From the NCBI RefSeq assembly GCF_009805705.1, contig NZ_VSMB01000013.1:1-64000 (forward strand): DNA of 64,000 nt, read 5' to 3'. Under the pieces are notes generated by a model. It was not told the DNA's origin. It saw only the letters and a list, made by a program, of their open reading frames with translations, and searched no databases. Of this stretch, positions 36,845-46,065 are shown piece by piece. The stretch comes from Ruania rhizosphaerae. Lineage in GTDB: Bacteria > Actinomycetota > Actinomycetes > Actinomycetales > Beutenbergiaceae. Every line of letters starts with the position of its first letter. The stretch's first letter is position 1. The position numbers and the translations under genes are program-made.

Positions 36845-39800
36845 AAGAACAGTCGGGTAGCCATCGCAGAGTCGATGCTGGGCGAGGGATCCGGATCCTG
36901 CAGGTCGACAGCGATCTGGTGGGGCGTTCCGTCGCGGTGGGCGAGGCCTTGGTCTACGACGTGCGCCCACACCGGGGGGACATGACGGACCGCGCCGACG
37001 AGAGTGAGTGGTGGAGTGGCGGGTTCGGAGCGACCGGCGTGTCGGTGGAGCTGGTCTTCCAGGATGAGTCAAGTACCGCGGGAGCGCCCGACCAGTACGG
37101 TGTCCCCACTACCGCGAACTCACAGGGAGCCTCGCGACTCATCCGCTGCGACCAGTGGAACCGACGCTCTGTCGCCCTCGACGACTTCGCGGGAAGGGTC
37201 ATTCGCACCGTCTATATCACGCTCGATGTCCGTGTGGACGCCGCGAGTGTCGATCTCGGTTCTGTGTCGCTACGTCGCCCCGATTCACCGACGGACTGGA
37301 CCCACTTGGCGGATACGACGCGGGGAACGAACTCCACATTCGGCTACTCTCGGGGGAACACGGTCCCGGCGACAGCGGTCCCACACGGGTTTGCCCTGAC
37401 CTTCCCGGTGACCGACCTGCGGCACGGATCGTGGCCCTCGGTCTACGGCGACCCCGCCGAGGATGTTCCGTTTCTGGGTGTGCGGCTCGGCCACACCCCG
37501 AGTCCGTGGATTGGCGACTACGGAGTACTCGACATCCAGCCAACTGTGACCCCCGACAGCGGACCGGACCTATTCGAGCGCCCTCGCCAGCGAGCTCACC
37601 CACACCGATATGAGGTCGTCCTACGCAGCGGCATCGAACTGCGCCTCGCCCCCACTCGCAGTGGCATGGTGTCCGAGATGCGATACCCGCATGAGTACGG
37701 AGCTCTCCATGTGCACGGATCTGGGGGGCATGCGATGTCTGTGCAGCGGCCGGCCGGGCGGACGCTGCTGACCGGATGCTCGATGGGGGCCTCGCCGGTG
37801 CTCGCCGGCGCTCCTCCGGTGTACTGGTCGGTCGTTGTCGACCGGGCAGTGGAGGTCTCGTCTGGGTGTGCCGCGCACGGCACAGACTGCACCGTCATGC
37901 GCTGGACGCGCGGTTCGGGTCCGATCACGGTGAGTGTGGCCACATCGCTCGTTGCCGCGGGCGTCGCGGAGGCAGCATCCGCGCAGCTTGGCGCTGGGGC
38001 TGCGGCCACTGCGCGCGAGGCAGAGCGTCTCTGGGATGAGATCATGTCCCGGTTCCGCCCGTCCGGGGCGACGCAGGATCAACTCGTCTCCTTCTACTCG
38101 TCGCTGTACCGACTCTTCCTCTATCCGAGCAGGATCGGCGATCCTGGGCTCCTCGGTGAGACGTTCGCGGCGCGTGCCGTGGGCGGCCCGGATGGCGTCC
38201 GGTGTACGGGAGCGCTGACGGTCAACAACGGGTTCTGGGATACATACCGCACGGTCTGGCCGGCGCTGGCGCTGTTCGATCCCGCGCGGGCCGCGGGGTT
38301 GCTCGATGGTCTCCTCAACCACTTCCGGATCGCTGGATGGATGCCCCGCTGGACTGCTCCGATGGCGATCGACATCATGGTGGGCACTGGCTCTGATGTC
38401 GTCTTCGCGGATTCGCTCGTCCGCGGGGTCGAACTCGACGAACACACGGCCCTAGCCGCAGGGCTTAAGAACGCTACCGTGCCAAGCGCCGATTCCGCTG
38501 TCGGTCGCCGGGAGTTGGAGAGAGCAATCTTTCTCGGCTTCACGCCGGCCGACGTTCCGGAGAGCGTCTCCTGGACGATTGAGAACGCGATCTCGGACGC
38601 TGCGACCGAGGCAGTCGTCGACAGGCTTCGCACCAGGGGTGAAACCGAGTTCCTCGGCATCGACCTGGCGACGCTCGGACGCTATCTACGTTCGCGTGCT
38701 CGGACGCATGCGAACACCTTCGACTCCGCTTCGGGCTTCTACCGGCCGGTGGTCCGAGGCGGTGGCTTCGCGGAGCCGTTCGATCCGCGGGAATGGGGCG
38801 GTGCCTACACCGAAACCAACGCCTGGGGAACCGCCTTCGCAGCGATGCATGACCCGTGGGCGATGCAGAGCCTGCACGGCGGACCATCCGGCTTGCGCCG
38901 GAAGCTGGACGAGTACTTCGCCTCCCCCGAGTTCCTGGACTGTGCGTACGAGGGAACGTACGGGATGCGTATCCATGAGATGACGGAGGCGTATGACGTG
39001 CGTATGGGCATGTTCGCTCTGTCGAACCAGCCTGCTCACCACATCCCGTTCCTGTATGCGTTCACTGATAGGCCGTGGAAGACTTCGGCGATCACCCGGG
39101 CAGCGCTTCGTCGCCAGTTCACGGGCTCAGATATCGGCCAGGGATATCCGGGTGACGAGGACAACGGTGAGATGAGTGCTTGGTACCTCTTCGCTGCGCT
39201 TGGCTTCTACCCCGTGGCTCCGGGGTCTGCCTGGTACGTCCTGACCGCGCCCCTTCTTGACCGTGTGGAGATCGACCTGCCTGGCGGAATGCTCTCCGTC
39301 GTCTGTGAGAACAACACTTCCGAGAACGACTTCATCCAGGAAGTTCGCTTCGATGGGGTCCGATGGGAGTCGCCGTTCATCGAGCACGAGCGCCTTGCCG
39401 GCGGGGGAGAGCTGCGGTTCGTGCTGGGCCCCACTCCCGTCAATCCTGGGCCAGCCTCGGCGCCGGCCATGGGGCCAACGATTCCGGGTGAGCAGCCCCG
39501 CCCCCTGCGTGATCTCTCCCCGGGCCACGTGCGTGCCATGCACAAGGGATACCGGGTGCTCGAGGACGACTCCTCGGTGACGGAGGCCTCGTTCGCGTCG
39601 GAGCGGACCCTGCACTGGCGTCAGGACCTCCCGCCTGCGCGGGTCGAGATGTACACGCTGACCTGCGGCAACGACCCGAATTGCGCTCCGACGGACTGGA
39701 CGCTGTGGGGATCCGACGATGGCGTCACCTGGGAGGAACTCGATGAGCGTCGCGGCTTCGCCTTCCAATGGCCGCGGCAGACGGTGCCGTTTCCGGTGCG

Positions 39801-39969
39801 GGAAGGTGTTGGCCAGGCGTTCCTGCGGCTGGTGGTCGGCGCCGGAAACCTGGCGCAGATTGAGTTCCTTGGCGACACGACCTGCGCTTGGAAGGAGGCG
39901 CCACACGTGGGGGAGTATTCGGTCGGCGGCTCGCCATGTACTCCAACTGATCTGGGTCGCATGAGGTGA
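36841..39969 (+). CDS. GH92 alpha-mannosidase with C-terminal F5/8-like domain
   Basis: 1042 residues, no signal peptide. GH92 is a calcium-dependent inverting alpha-mannosidase family. Seen are the N-terminal beta-sandwich, NNGFWDTYRTVWPALALFDP, MPRWTAP, YTETNAWGTAF (a conserved Glu, probable acid), SNQPAHHIPFLY, and GYPGDEDNGEMSAWY with the Asp pair believed to act as base. SENDFIQEVRFDG closes the catalytic part. Residues after about 890 look like a discoidin-type carbohydrate-binding domain (WTLWGSDDGVTWEEL). The start overlaps the GH2 stop by four bases (ATGA). The enzyme would trim terminal alpha-1,2 or related mannose from N-glycan or mannan fragments. Confidence 0.93.
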   Translation: MKEQSGSHRRVDAGRGIRILQVDSDLVGRSVAVGEALVYDVRPHRGDMTDRADESEWWSGGFGATGVSVELVFQDESSTAGAPDQYGVPTTANSQGASRLIRCDQWNRRSVALDDFAGRVIRTVYITLDVRVDAASVDLGSVSLRRPDSPTDWTHLADTTRGTNSTFGYSRGNTVPATAVPHGFALTFPVTDLRHGSWPSVYGDPAEDVPFLGVRLGHTPSPWIGDYGVLDIQPTVTPDSGPDLFERPRQRAHPHRYEVVLRSGIELRLAPTRSGMVSEMRYPHEYGALHVHGSGGHAMSVQRPAGRTLLTGCSMGASPVLAGAPPVYWSVVVDRAVEVSSGCAAHGTDCTVMRWTRGSGPITVSVATSLVAAGVAEAASAQLGAGAAATAREAERLWDEIMSRFRPSGATQDQLVSFYSSLYRLFLYPSRIGDPGLLGETFAARAVGGPDGVRCTGALTVNNGFWDTYRTVWPALALFDPARAAGLLDGLLNHFRIAGWMPRWTAPMAIDIMVGTGSDVVFADSLVRGVELDEHTALAAGLKNATVPSADSAVGRRELERAIFLGFTPADVPESVSWTIENAISDAATEAVVDRLRTRGETEFLGIDLATLGRYLRSRARTHANTFDSASGFYRPVVRGGGFAEPFDPREWGGAYTETNAWGTAFAAMHDPWAMQSLHGGPSGLRRKLDEYFASPEFLDCAYEGTYGMRIHEMTEAYDVRMGMFALSNQPAHHIPFLYAFTDRPWKTSAITRAALRRQFTGSDIGQGYPGDEDNGEMSAWYLFAALGFYPVAPGSAWYVLTAPLLDRVEIDLPGGMLSVVCENNTSENDFIQEVRFDGVRWESPFIEHERLAGGGELRFVLGPTPVNPGPASAPAMGPTIPGEQPRPLRDLSPGHVRAMHKGYRVLEDDSSVTEASFASERTLHWRQDLPPARVEMYTLTCGNDPNCAPTDWTLWGSDDGVTWEELDERRGFAFQWPRQTVPFPVREGVGQAFLRLVVGAGNLAQIEFLGDTTCAWKEAPHVGEYSVGGSPCTPTDLGRMR

Positions 39970-40049
39970 ACGTATGGCTTGATGTGTTGGGAGCAGACGA
40001 GGATGAATGCGCCGTAGGACAGTTTCACTTGAGCATCCATTTCTCTATG

Positions 40050-40063
40050 AAACAACGTTATCT
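40050..40063. promoter_or_regulatory. LacI-type operator 5
   Basis: AAACAACGTTATCT, a variant of the same palindrome with two changes on the right arm. It lies about 157 bases before the start of the surface propeller protein and just after a possible weak promoter (TTTCAC, 17-base spacer, TATGAA). Confidence 0.7.
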
Positions 40064-40151
40064 AGACATGTCTGTACCGATCGAGGAGATGTCTGTGGGC
40101 TTGTCAGTCGTGAGTCACCTGTGGGTGAACCTCGAACTCGACATTGCCAAA

Positions 40152-40177
40152 GGGGCTGAGAGTCGTACCTCTCGCCC
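40152..40177 (+). promoter_or_regulatory. leader hairpin
   Basis: GGGGCTGAGAG and CTCTCGCCCC pair around a six-base loop with one unpaired base, in the untranslated leader 40 bases before the ATG at 40220. It may stabilise or attenuate the transcript. Confidence 0.4.
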
Positions 40178-40219
40178 CGCCTGTACATGTCCATACAACT
40201 CACTGTTGAGGAGTGCACG

Positions 40220-42673
40220 ATGAAGCAGCAAGCCCGAAGAAGGGTCAAGCGATCAGGACTCGCGCTGGCGGTTGCGGCGACGATGGCCACCAACGCCGTC
40301 CTCGCCGACCCCTCGCGGGCCAGGGCCGACGAAGTGCCGTTGCAGGAGGTCGAGGATTGCTCGCTCGCTGACCTCTGGGACAACCGTTGCTACCTGGCAC
40401 AGGACGACGAGAACCGCATGATGGGCTACGACGAATCTATGCATTTCGTCGACGTGGTCACCGTCGACGACGAGTACTACTTTTATGGGATCCGCGACAA
40501 TGGCGTCTCCCTGTCGACGACGAAGGACGGCGTTACATTTGTCGACCGTGGACAGGTGTTGACCCCGGGTGAGGACGTGACCTATGAGACCTTCCCCGGG
40601 ATCTACTACGAGGACGGGGTCTTCTATCTTTACACCGAGCGCGGGGTCTTCGGCGTCAACGACTACGAGATCCAACTCGCGACCTCGACCGATGGTGTGA
40701 ACTTCACCGATCAGGGGATCGTCCTGAGTCCCACTCCAGGCACGTTCGACGAACGCGGCATGGGCACTCCGACGATGGTGGAGAAGGACGGTGAGTATTA
40801 CCTGTTCTATCACGGGGCGAACGGGACGGACATGTGCAACGGGGTGGCGATCGGCTCTTCGCCTTCGGGGCCGTTCACGAAACACTCGACTAGTCCGGTC
40901 CTCCCTTGTGGGCCTGACGGCACCTTCGACAGTGGCACGGCCGGTAAGCGCGACATCCTCCTCGAGGACGGCGTGTACTACATGATCTACGAGGGCAGCA
41001 CCGACGGAGTGAACCAGGACTTCTCGCGTTCCGCCTGGAGCACGGGGCTGGCGCGCTCGACCGACCTGCTGACTTGGGAGAAGTTCGAGCAGAACCCTTT
41101 GCTGCCGGTCACCGAGCCTCGGTTGCCAGAAGATCAAGGTTACGGCAACGACGGACCGGCGTTCGTCCAGATCGACGGGGCGACTTGGGTCTACTACCGG
41201 GCCAGTAGCGGGGCCAATTACACCAAGCGTGCCCGGCTGACAACCGAAGGACTCCCGGACGCATTCGACCAGCGGTTTCCGGCGGCGTCGCTCACGCATG
41301 ATATCGGCAGTCTCACTGCTGGCGGGCTTCTCGCTAGCCCAGGCTCGGACTCGACCGGGTACCTGGTTTCCGGACCTGCCCACACTGGCATCCCGCATGG
41401 GGAGAACACCGCGATCGTCGCAGCCTCCGTTCAGGAGACTTCCGGCCCGGACGAGGACGTGATGAGGATCGAGGCCGTCGATGCCTCCGGTGCTGTGGTC
41501 GCTGAACGCCAGGTGACCCGCGACATGTTCCGTACGCCGGGCCAGGTCGAGTATTTCGTGCTTCCGTACTACCTGGGAACGGACGCCGACATTCGGTATC
41601 GGGTGCATTGGGACGGGAACACAGAACTGACCGTCGAGAGCATGCTCGTCAAATACGGGGACGAGGACCGCTACGGCCTACAGAACCCCCGGATCTTTGA
41701 GGCTGAAGGGCAGGAGTTCGGGCACCAGATGGGGCGAGTCGAGGGCGATGGATGGTCTGCCGATCCAGTGCAGGACACTGCTCCTGGTTACCTGCTGTTC
41801 GGCCCCTACGTCTCCGATCTCGACCCAGGAAACCGCGCAGCGCGAATTCGGATCATGACCGATGATGTGAGTAGTGACAACCAAGCACTTGTGCACATAG
41901 AGGTCCACGACGCGAACTCGGAAGAAGTGTTGGCTGAGAGATCGATCCGGCGCAGTGACTTCCGCGAGGCGGGCGCCTACCAGGACTTCGCGTTGTGGGG
42001 CTGGCAGGCTCCGCCGTACAGCAGCATCGAGTTCCGCGTGTACTGGCATGGCCACGCCTACATCAATGTCGACCGTGTCGCAGTCGACGGCGCCGCGCCC
42101 CAGCCGGAATATGCTCCCGAGGCTTCCGTCTTCCCGTCGTCACTGTCCCAGGCCGACCTTGCCGGAGACGGCGTGACCGTCACCGGTACGGGCTTCCCGG
42201 GTGACGAGACGGTGACTATGACCGTAGAAGGCGCCGAGGAGGGAACCGCTAAGGCTGACATGTACGGCGAGGTGGCGTTCACCTACACCGCTGACACGGC
42301 CGGCGCTGGAACTTACGAGGTCGTCCTCGAATCGAGCGCGCACTCAGCTATGACGTCGTTCACGGTCCAGGGCGCGGGAGGCGGGGCCGACGGGTCGGGC
42401 GACGCTGGTTCCGGTGGGACGGGCGGGACCAGTGAGGCGAGTTCTGATGGGACGGACCGGACGGGCGAGGCTGGCTCCGGTGGGACGAGTGGGGCTCACG
42501 GTCCTGCAGCGTCTGGTGTCTCGGATGTCCCCGATTCGGGCGAGAACACCTCTCATCAGGGGACCAGCGCGTTGGCGGCGACTGGCCTCTCAGCGCCGTG
42601 GGTGGCACTCGCAGCTGCGGTGTTGCTGTTGTTCGGTGGTGCGCTGGTGCTGCGAGTACGCATGGAGGCCTGA
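40220..42673 (+). CDS. surface-anchored five-bladed propeller hydrolase (GH43/GH130-like), LAATG
   Basis: An 817-residue exported protein. The order is: signal peptide (RSGLALAVAATMATNAVLADPSRARA); a propeller domain (about 45-370) with repeated blades such as VTVDDEYYFYGIRDNGVSLSTTKDG, GVFYLYTERGVFGVND and DGEYYLFYHGANG; two related beta-sandwich domains (about 385-490 and 500-630); an immunoglobulin-like domain; a Gly/Ser/Thr-rich linker; and LAATGLSAPWVALAAAVLLLF plus RVRMEA. The LAxTG signal is the kind used by class E sortases of actinobacteria. GAGGAG precedes the ATG at 40220. The operator upstream suggests it acts outside the cell on the same glycan imported by the locus. Exact activity uncertain. 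Confidence 0.82.
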   Translation: MKQQARRRVKRSGLALAVAATMATNAVLADPSRARADEVPLQEVEDCSLADLWDNRCYLAQDDENRMMGYDESMHFVDVVTVDDEYYFYGIRDNGVSLSTTKDGVTFVDRGQVLTPGEDVTYETFPGIYYEDGVFYLYTERGVFGVNDYEIQLATSTDGVNFTDQGIVLSPTPGTFDERGMGTPTMVEKDGEYYLFYHGANGTDMCNGVAIGSSPSGPFTKHSTSPVLPCGPDGTFDSGTAGKRDILLEDGVYYMIYEGSTDGVNQDFSRSAWSTGLARSTDLLTWEKFEQNPLLPVTEPRLPEDQGYGNDGPAFVQIDGATWVYYRASSGANYTKRARLTTEGLPDAFDQRFPAASLTHDIGSLTAGGLLASPGSDSTGYLVSGPAHTGIPHGENTAIVAASVQETSGPDEDVMRIEAVDASGAVVAERQVTRDMFRTPGQVEYFVLPYYLGTDADIRYRVHWDGNTELTVESMLVKYGDEDRYGLQNPRIFEAEGQEFGHQMGRVEGDGWSADPVQDTAPGYLLFGPYVSDLDPGNRAARIRIMTDDVSSDNQALVHIEVHDANSEEVLAERSIRRSDFREAGAYQDFALWGWQAPPYSSIEFRVYWHGHAYINVDRVAVDGAAPQPEYAPEASVFPSSLSQADLAGDGVTVTGTGFPGDETVTMTVEGAEEGTAKADMYGEVAFTYTADTAGAGTYEVVLESSAHSAMTSFTVQGAGGGADGSGDAGSGGTGGTSEASSDGTDRTGEAGSGGTSGAHGPAASGVSDVPDSGENTSHQGTSALAATGLSAPWVALAAAVLLLFGGALVLRVRMEA

Positions 42674-43027
42674 CGAAAGCGCACGTTGCGGGGGCTGCTG
42701 GTTCTTGTGGTTGCCGGCTGCCCCCGCACATCAGGCACATCTGTGGCGGTCCTTCGGCAGTGTGATGTGAAGCCTCTGCGTGAACGCCGACATTGCTCGG
42801 AACAGGAGACACGCGCGAAACTTGGCGTAGCGCCGGAGCACACCCGGTTCTACGAGCGGAGCCGCCCTCGTCTGGTGCCGCCGTTACTGGCGGGACCGCT
42901 GCATCGACAGGTTCGTTGCCTTGGGACTCCAGCTCGAGAAGTTCCTGCCGTGACATCCCCGCGATCGGAGCTCTTGCCGCAATACGTGGCGAGGGGAAGG
43001 CACAGCAAACGTGGCTAGGGTGGTGGA
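42674..43027. other. intergenic stretch, no gene seen
   Basis: About 350 bases between two plus-strand genes. It holds the hairpin at 42687-42728 and an AG/GT-rich ribosome binding region before 43028. Frames present are short and overlap the shadow of the downstream gene; none looks coding. Confidence 0.5.
42687..42728 (+). terminator. hairpin after the surface propeller gene
   Basis: TGCGGGGGC (42687-42695) pairs with GCCCCCGCA (42720-42728). It lies 14 bases past the stop of the surface protein and probably ends the mannoside locus on this side. Confidence 0.6.
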
Positions 43028-45916
43028 ATGGCGAACCCGTCCCTGAACGCAGACGTCCTCGAGCAGGTGAGGGCCGCCGTCGCCCCAGACGCCTGGAGCA
43101 CCGCACCGGCGGACCTGGCGGGGATGTCGCATGACGCCTCCCACTACCTGCTCCGCCCACGCGCGGTCGTCACGCCACAGAGCTTCCCCGAGCTGGTCGC
43201 CGTCCTCACCTCCGCCCACCGCGCCGGGCAACCGGTGGCCTTCCGTGCCGGGGGAACCTCCCTCTCCGGTCAGGCCGGGACCGACGGGATCCTCATCGAT
43301 GTCCGCCGCCACTTCGATGCCGTCGAGGTGCTCGATGGTGGGGAGCGGGTGCGGTGCGGACCCGGTGCGGTGCTGCGCCGGGTCAACGCGATGCTCGCCC
43401 GGCATCGTCGCAAGCTGGGCCCGGACCCGGCGAGCGAGATCGCCTGCACCATCGGTGGTGTGGTCGCGAACAACTCCTCGGGCATGACCAGCGGCATCGC
43501 TGCGACGGCGTATCACACGATGGAGTCGATCCGGTTCGTGCTCCCCTCCGGCACTGTGGTCGACACTGCCGACCCGGGCGCTGATGCGCATCTGCGCGAC
43601 CGCGAGCCGGAGCTGCATTCCGGCCTGCTGCGGCTGCGGGACCAAATCCGCAGCACACCGGCCCTGCGGCGCACCGTCGAGCACCAGTTCTCGATGAAGA
43701 ACACCATGGGCTACGCCCTCAACTCTTTCCTCGACCACGATGAGCCTGCGCAGATCCTCGGCCATCTGATGGTCGGCTCGGAGGGCACGCTCGGGTATGT
43801 CGCCTCGGTGGTGCTGCGCACCGTCCCCGTGGCCACGGAGCATGCCACCGCGCTGCTCGTGCTGGACTCGGTCGACCGTGCCACCGACGCGGTGGGCGGT
43901 CTGCTCGGAGCGGGTGCCAAGGCCGTCGAGCTCATGGACGCCGCTGCCCTGCGGGTCGCGCAGGACCTGCCCGCCGCCCCCGACGTGATCCGTGACATCC
44001 AGGTGAAGGCGCATGCGGGCCTGCTGGTGGAGTTCCAGACCACCGATGCCGGCGAACTCGCTCAGCAGGTCGCCGCCGCCGGTCCGGTGATCGAGGCGCA
44101 GCGGCCCACCACCCCGGCCGCGCTGACCGCCGACCCCGCCCAGCGCTCGGCACTGTGGGTGGTGCGCAAGGGCCTGTATGCCGCGGTTGCCGGGGCGCGC
44201 CGACCGGGCACCGTCAATCTGCTGGAGGACGTCGCCGTCCCGCCGGGCGCGCTGACCGGAACCGTGCAGGGCCTGATCGAGCTCTTCGGCCGCTACGACT
44301 ACGACGACGCGGTCATCTTCGGCCACGCGCGCGACGCCAACCTGCACTTCATGATCACCCCCAACCTGGATGATCCCGCCGAGCTGGCGGGCTACGAGGC
44401 GTTCACCGAGGACATGGTGGACCTCATCCTCGGAGCGAACGGCACCCTCAAGGCCGAACACGGAACCGGACGCATCATGTCCGCCTACGTGCGCCGTCAG
44501 TACGGGGACGAGCTGTACGCCGCGATGGGCGAGATCAAGCGGCTCTGCGACCCGCGGGGAATCCTCGCTCCCGGGGTGCTTCTCGACGACGACCCCCGCG
44601 CCCACGTGCGCCACCTCAAGGTGGTGCCCACCGTCAACGGCGCCGTCGATCGGTGCGTCGACTGCGGTTTCTGCGAGCCCGCCTGCCCGTCCCGGAACAC
44701 CACGACCACGCCCCGGCGACGGATCGCGCTGCTGCGGGAGGCGGATATCGCCGGTGCTGCGGGCGATGAGGCCACGCGGGAGGCGATCGAGTCCGCCTAC
44801 TCCTACGACGCCGTGGACACCTGCGCAGCCGACTCGCTGTGCGCGGGCGCCTGCCCGGTGAACATCGACACCGGTGCGGTGATGAAGTCCTTCCGCGCCG
44901 AGCGGCATGGGGCGTTCGCTCAGCGGGCCGGGAGCACGGTGGCCAGCGCGTGGGCGCCGCTCACCTCGGTGCTGCGCACCGGTCTCACGATTGCCGACGG
45001 CGTCCCCTCTTCCCTGCTCTCGGGCGTGACCTCCGCAGCGCGCACCGTGCTGCCGCATGAGCTGTTGCCCGCTGTGGGTAAGGATCTGCCCGGCCCGGGG
45101 CGCAAGCGCAGCAACCTGGGCGTGCCCGAGACCGGCGGAGCGAGTGTGCCGGACGTCGTGTTCTTTCCCTCCTGCACCGGCGCCTTGTTCGGGCCGGCCA
45201 CCGGGGATGTGGGGGCTTCGGCGGCGATGCTCGAGGTGTGCGAGCGGGCGGGGCTCCGGATCGAACTCGTGCAGGGTATCGACGGGCTCTGCTGCGGGAC
45301 GCCGTGGGCGTCGAAGGGATTCACGCAGGGTCAGAACACGATGGCGGCACGGGTGGCGGATGCCGTGATCGCGGCGACCGACGGCGGACGGGTTCCACTG
45401 GTGTGCGATGCGGCTTCCTGCACGCACGGGATCGCCGATCTGGGCGCTCATCTCGACCCCGTGCGCGCGGCGCTGTGGGAGGAGATCGAGGTTCTCGACG
45501 CCGTCACCTACGCCCGGCGGGAGGTGCTACCGCGGCTGGAGGTGCCCGACGACGCCCGCCTGGACTCACTGGTGCTGCACCCCACGTGCTCGACTGAGCA
45601 CCTGGGCACCGGAGCCGACCTGACGGCCGTGGGGGAGGCCGTCGCACACGAGGTGACTGTGCCGCCGTCGTGGGGGTGCTGTGGGTTCGCCGGGGACCGG
45701 GGGATGCTGCATCCGGAACTGACCGCGGGGGCGACCGAGGCGGAGGCGCGAGATGTCGCCGAGGTCGTGGCGACGATCGAGGCAGCGGGCGGGCCGGCTG
45801 ATCGGACGGCGTTCGCCTCCTGCAATCGCACCTGCGAGATGGGCATGAGTCGCGCCACGGGTCAGGACTATGAGCACGTGCTGGAGACGCTGGCCAGGGT
45901 GACCCGGCCGGCGTAG
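43028..45916 (+). CDS. FAD-binding and iron-sulfur oxidoreductase, D-lactate dehydrogenase-like
   Basis: 962 residues. An FAD-binding PCMH domain comes first (VVTPQSFPELVAVL, FRAGGTSLSGQAGTDGILID, ACTIGGVVANNSSGM), then the lactate-oxidase-type C-terminal FAD domain ending at AEHGTGR. A 4Fe-4S ferredoxin module follows (CVDCGFCEPACPSR, then CAADSLCAGACPVNID), and last a heterodisulfide-reductase-like CCG domain (CCGTPWASKGF and WGCCGFAGDRGM). This three-part layout is that of quinone-linked D-lactate (or 2-hydroxyacid) dehydrogenases. It stands alone on the plus strand. The ATG at 43028 is preceded by AGGGTGGTGG. Confidence 0.9.
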   Translation: MANPSLNADVLEQVRAAVAPDAWSTAPADLAGMSHDASHYLLRPRAVVTPQSFPELVAVLTSAHRAGQPVAFRAGGTSLSGQAGTDGILIDVRRHFDAVEVLDGGERVRCGPGAVLRRVNAMLARHRRKLGPDPASEIACTIGGVVANNSSGMTSGIAATAYHTMESIRFVLPSGTVVDTADPGADAHLRDREPELHSGLLRLRDQIRSTPALRRTVEHQFSMKNTMGYALNSFLDHDEPAQILGHLMVGSEGTLGYVASVVLRTVPVATEHATALLVLDSVDRATDAVGGLLGAGAKAVELMDAAALRVAQDLPAAPDVIRDIQVKAHAGLLVEFQTTDAGELAQQVAAAGPVIEAQRPTTPAALTADPAQRSALWVVRKGLYAAVAGARRPGTVNLLEDVAVPPGALTGTVQGLIELFGRYDYDDAVIFGHARDANLHFMITPNLDDPAELAGYEAFTEDMVDLILGANGTLKAEHGTGRIMSAYVRRQYGDELYAAMGEIKRLCDPRGILAPGVLLDDDPRAHVRHLKVVPTVNGAVDRCVDCGFCEPACPSRNTTTTPRRRIALLREADIAGAAGDEATREAIESAYSYDAVDTCAADSLCAGACPVNIDTGAVMKSFRAERHGAFAQRAGSTVASAWAPLTSVLRTGLTIADGVPSSLLSGVTSAARTVLPHELLPAVGKDLPGPGRKRSNLGVPETGGASVPDVVFFPSCTGALFGPATGDVGASAAMLEVCERAGLRIELVQGIDGLCCGTPWASKGFTQGQNTMAARVADAVIAATDGGRVPLVCDAASCTHGIADLGAHLDPVRAALWEEIEVLDAVTYARREVLPRLEVPDDARLDSLVLHPTCSTEHLGTGADLTAVGEAVAHEVTVPPSWGCCGFAGDRGMLHPELTAGATEAEARDVAEVVATIEAAGGPADRTAFASCNRTCEMGMSRATGQDYEHVLETLARVTRPA

Positions 45917-45936
45917 AAGGGGCGCCCCCACCGAAC

Positions 45937-46002
45937 AACCGAGAAGGGGCCGAACTTTCGACCCCTTCTCGGTTCAGGGGTGCAAAGTTCGGCCCCTTCT
46001 CG
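45937..46002. repeat. inverted-repeat element between convergent genes, copy A
   Basis: CGAGAAGGGGCCGAACTTT (45940-45958) and its exact reverse complement (45984-46002) flank a third inverted copy of CCCCTTCTCG (45962-45971), so alternative hairpins can form (for example a 13-base-pair stem 45937-45949 with 45962-45974). It lies between the convergent stops at 45916 and 46066 and probably works as a two-way terminator. A diverged copy with the same spacing is at about 51853-51908. Confidence 0.85.
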
Positions 46003-46065
46003 GGGTCGGTTGGCGCGGATCGACCGTCGAGCCGGAGCCGAGGTCGGGCCAGTCACCTCGTGCGA

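Noticed and set aside
42884-45451. 855-residue minus-strand frame opposite the D-lactate dehydrogenase-like gene
   Set aside because: Low-complexity His/Gly/Arg-rich translation, a shadow of a well-identified plus-strand enzyme.
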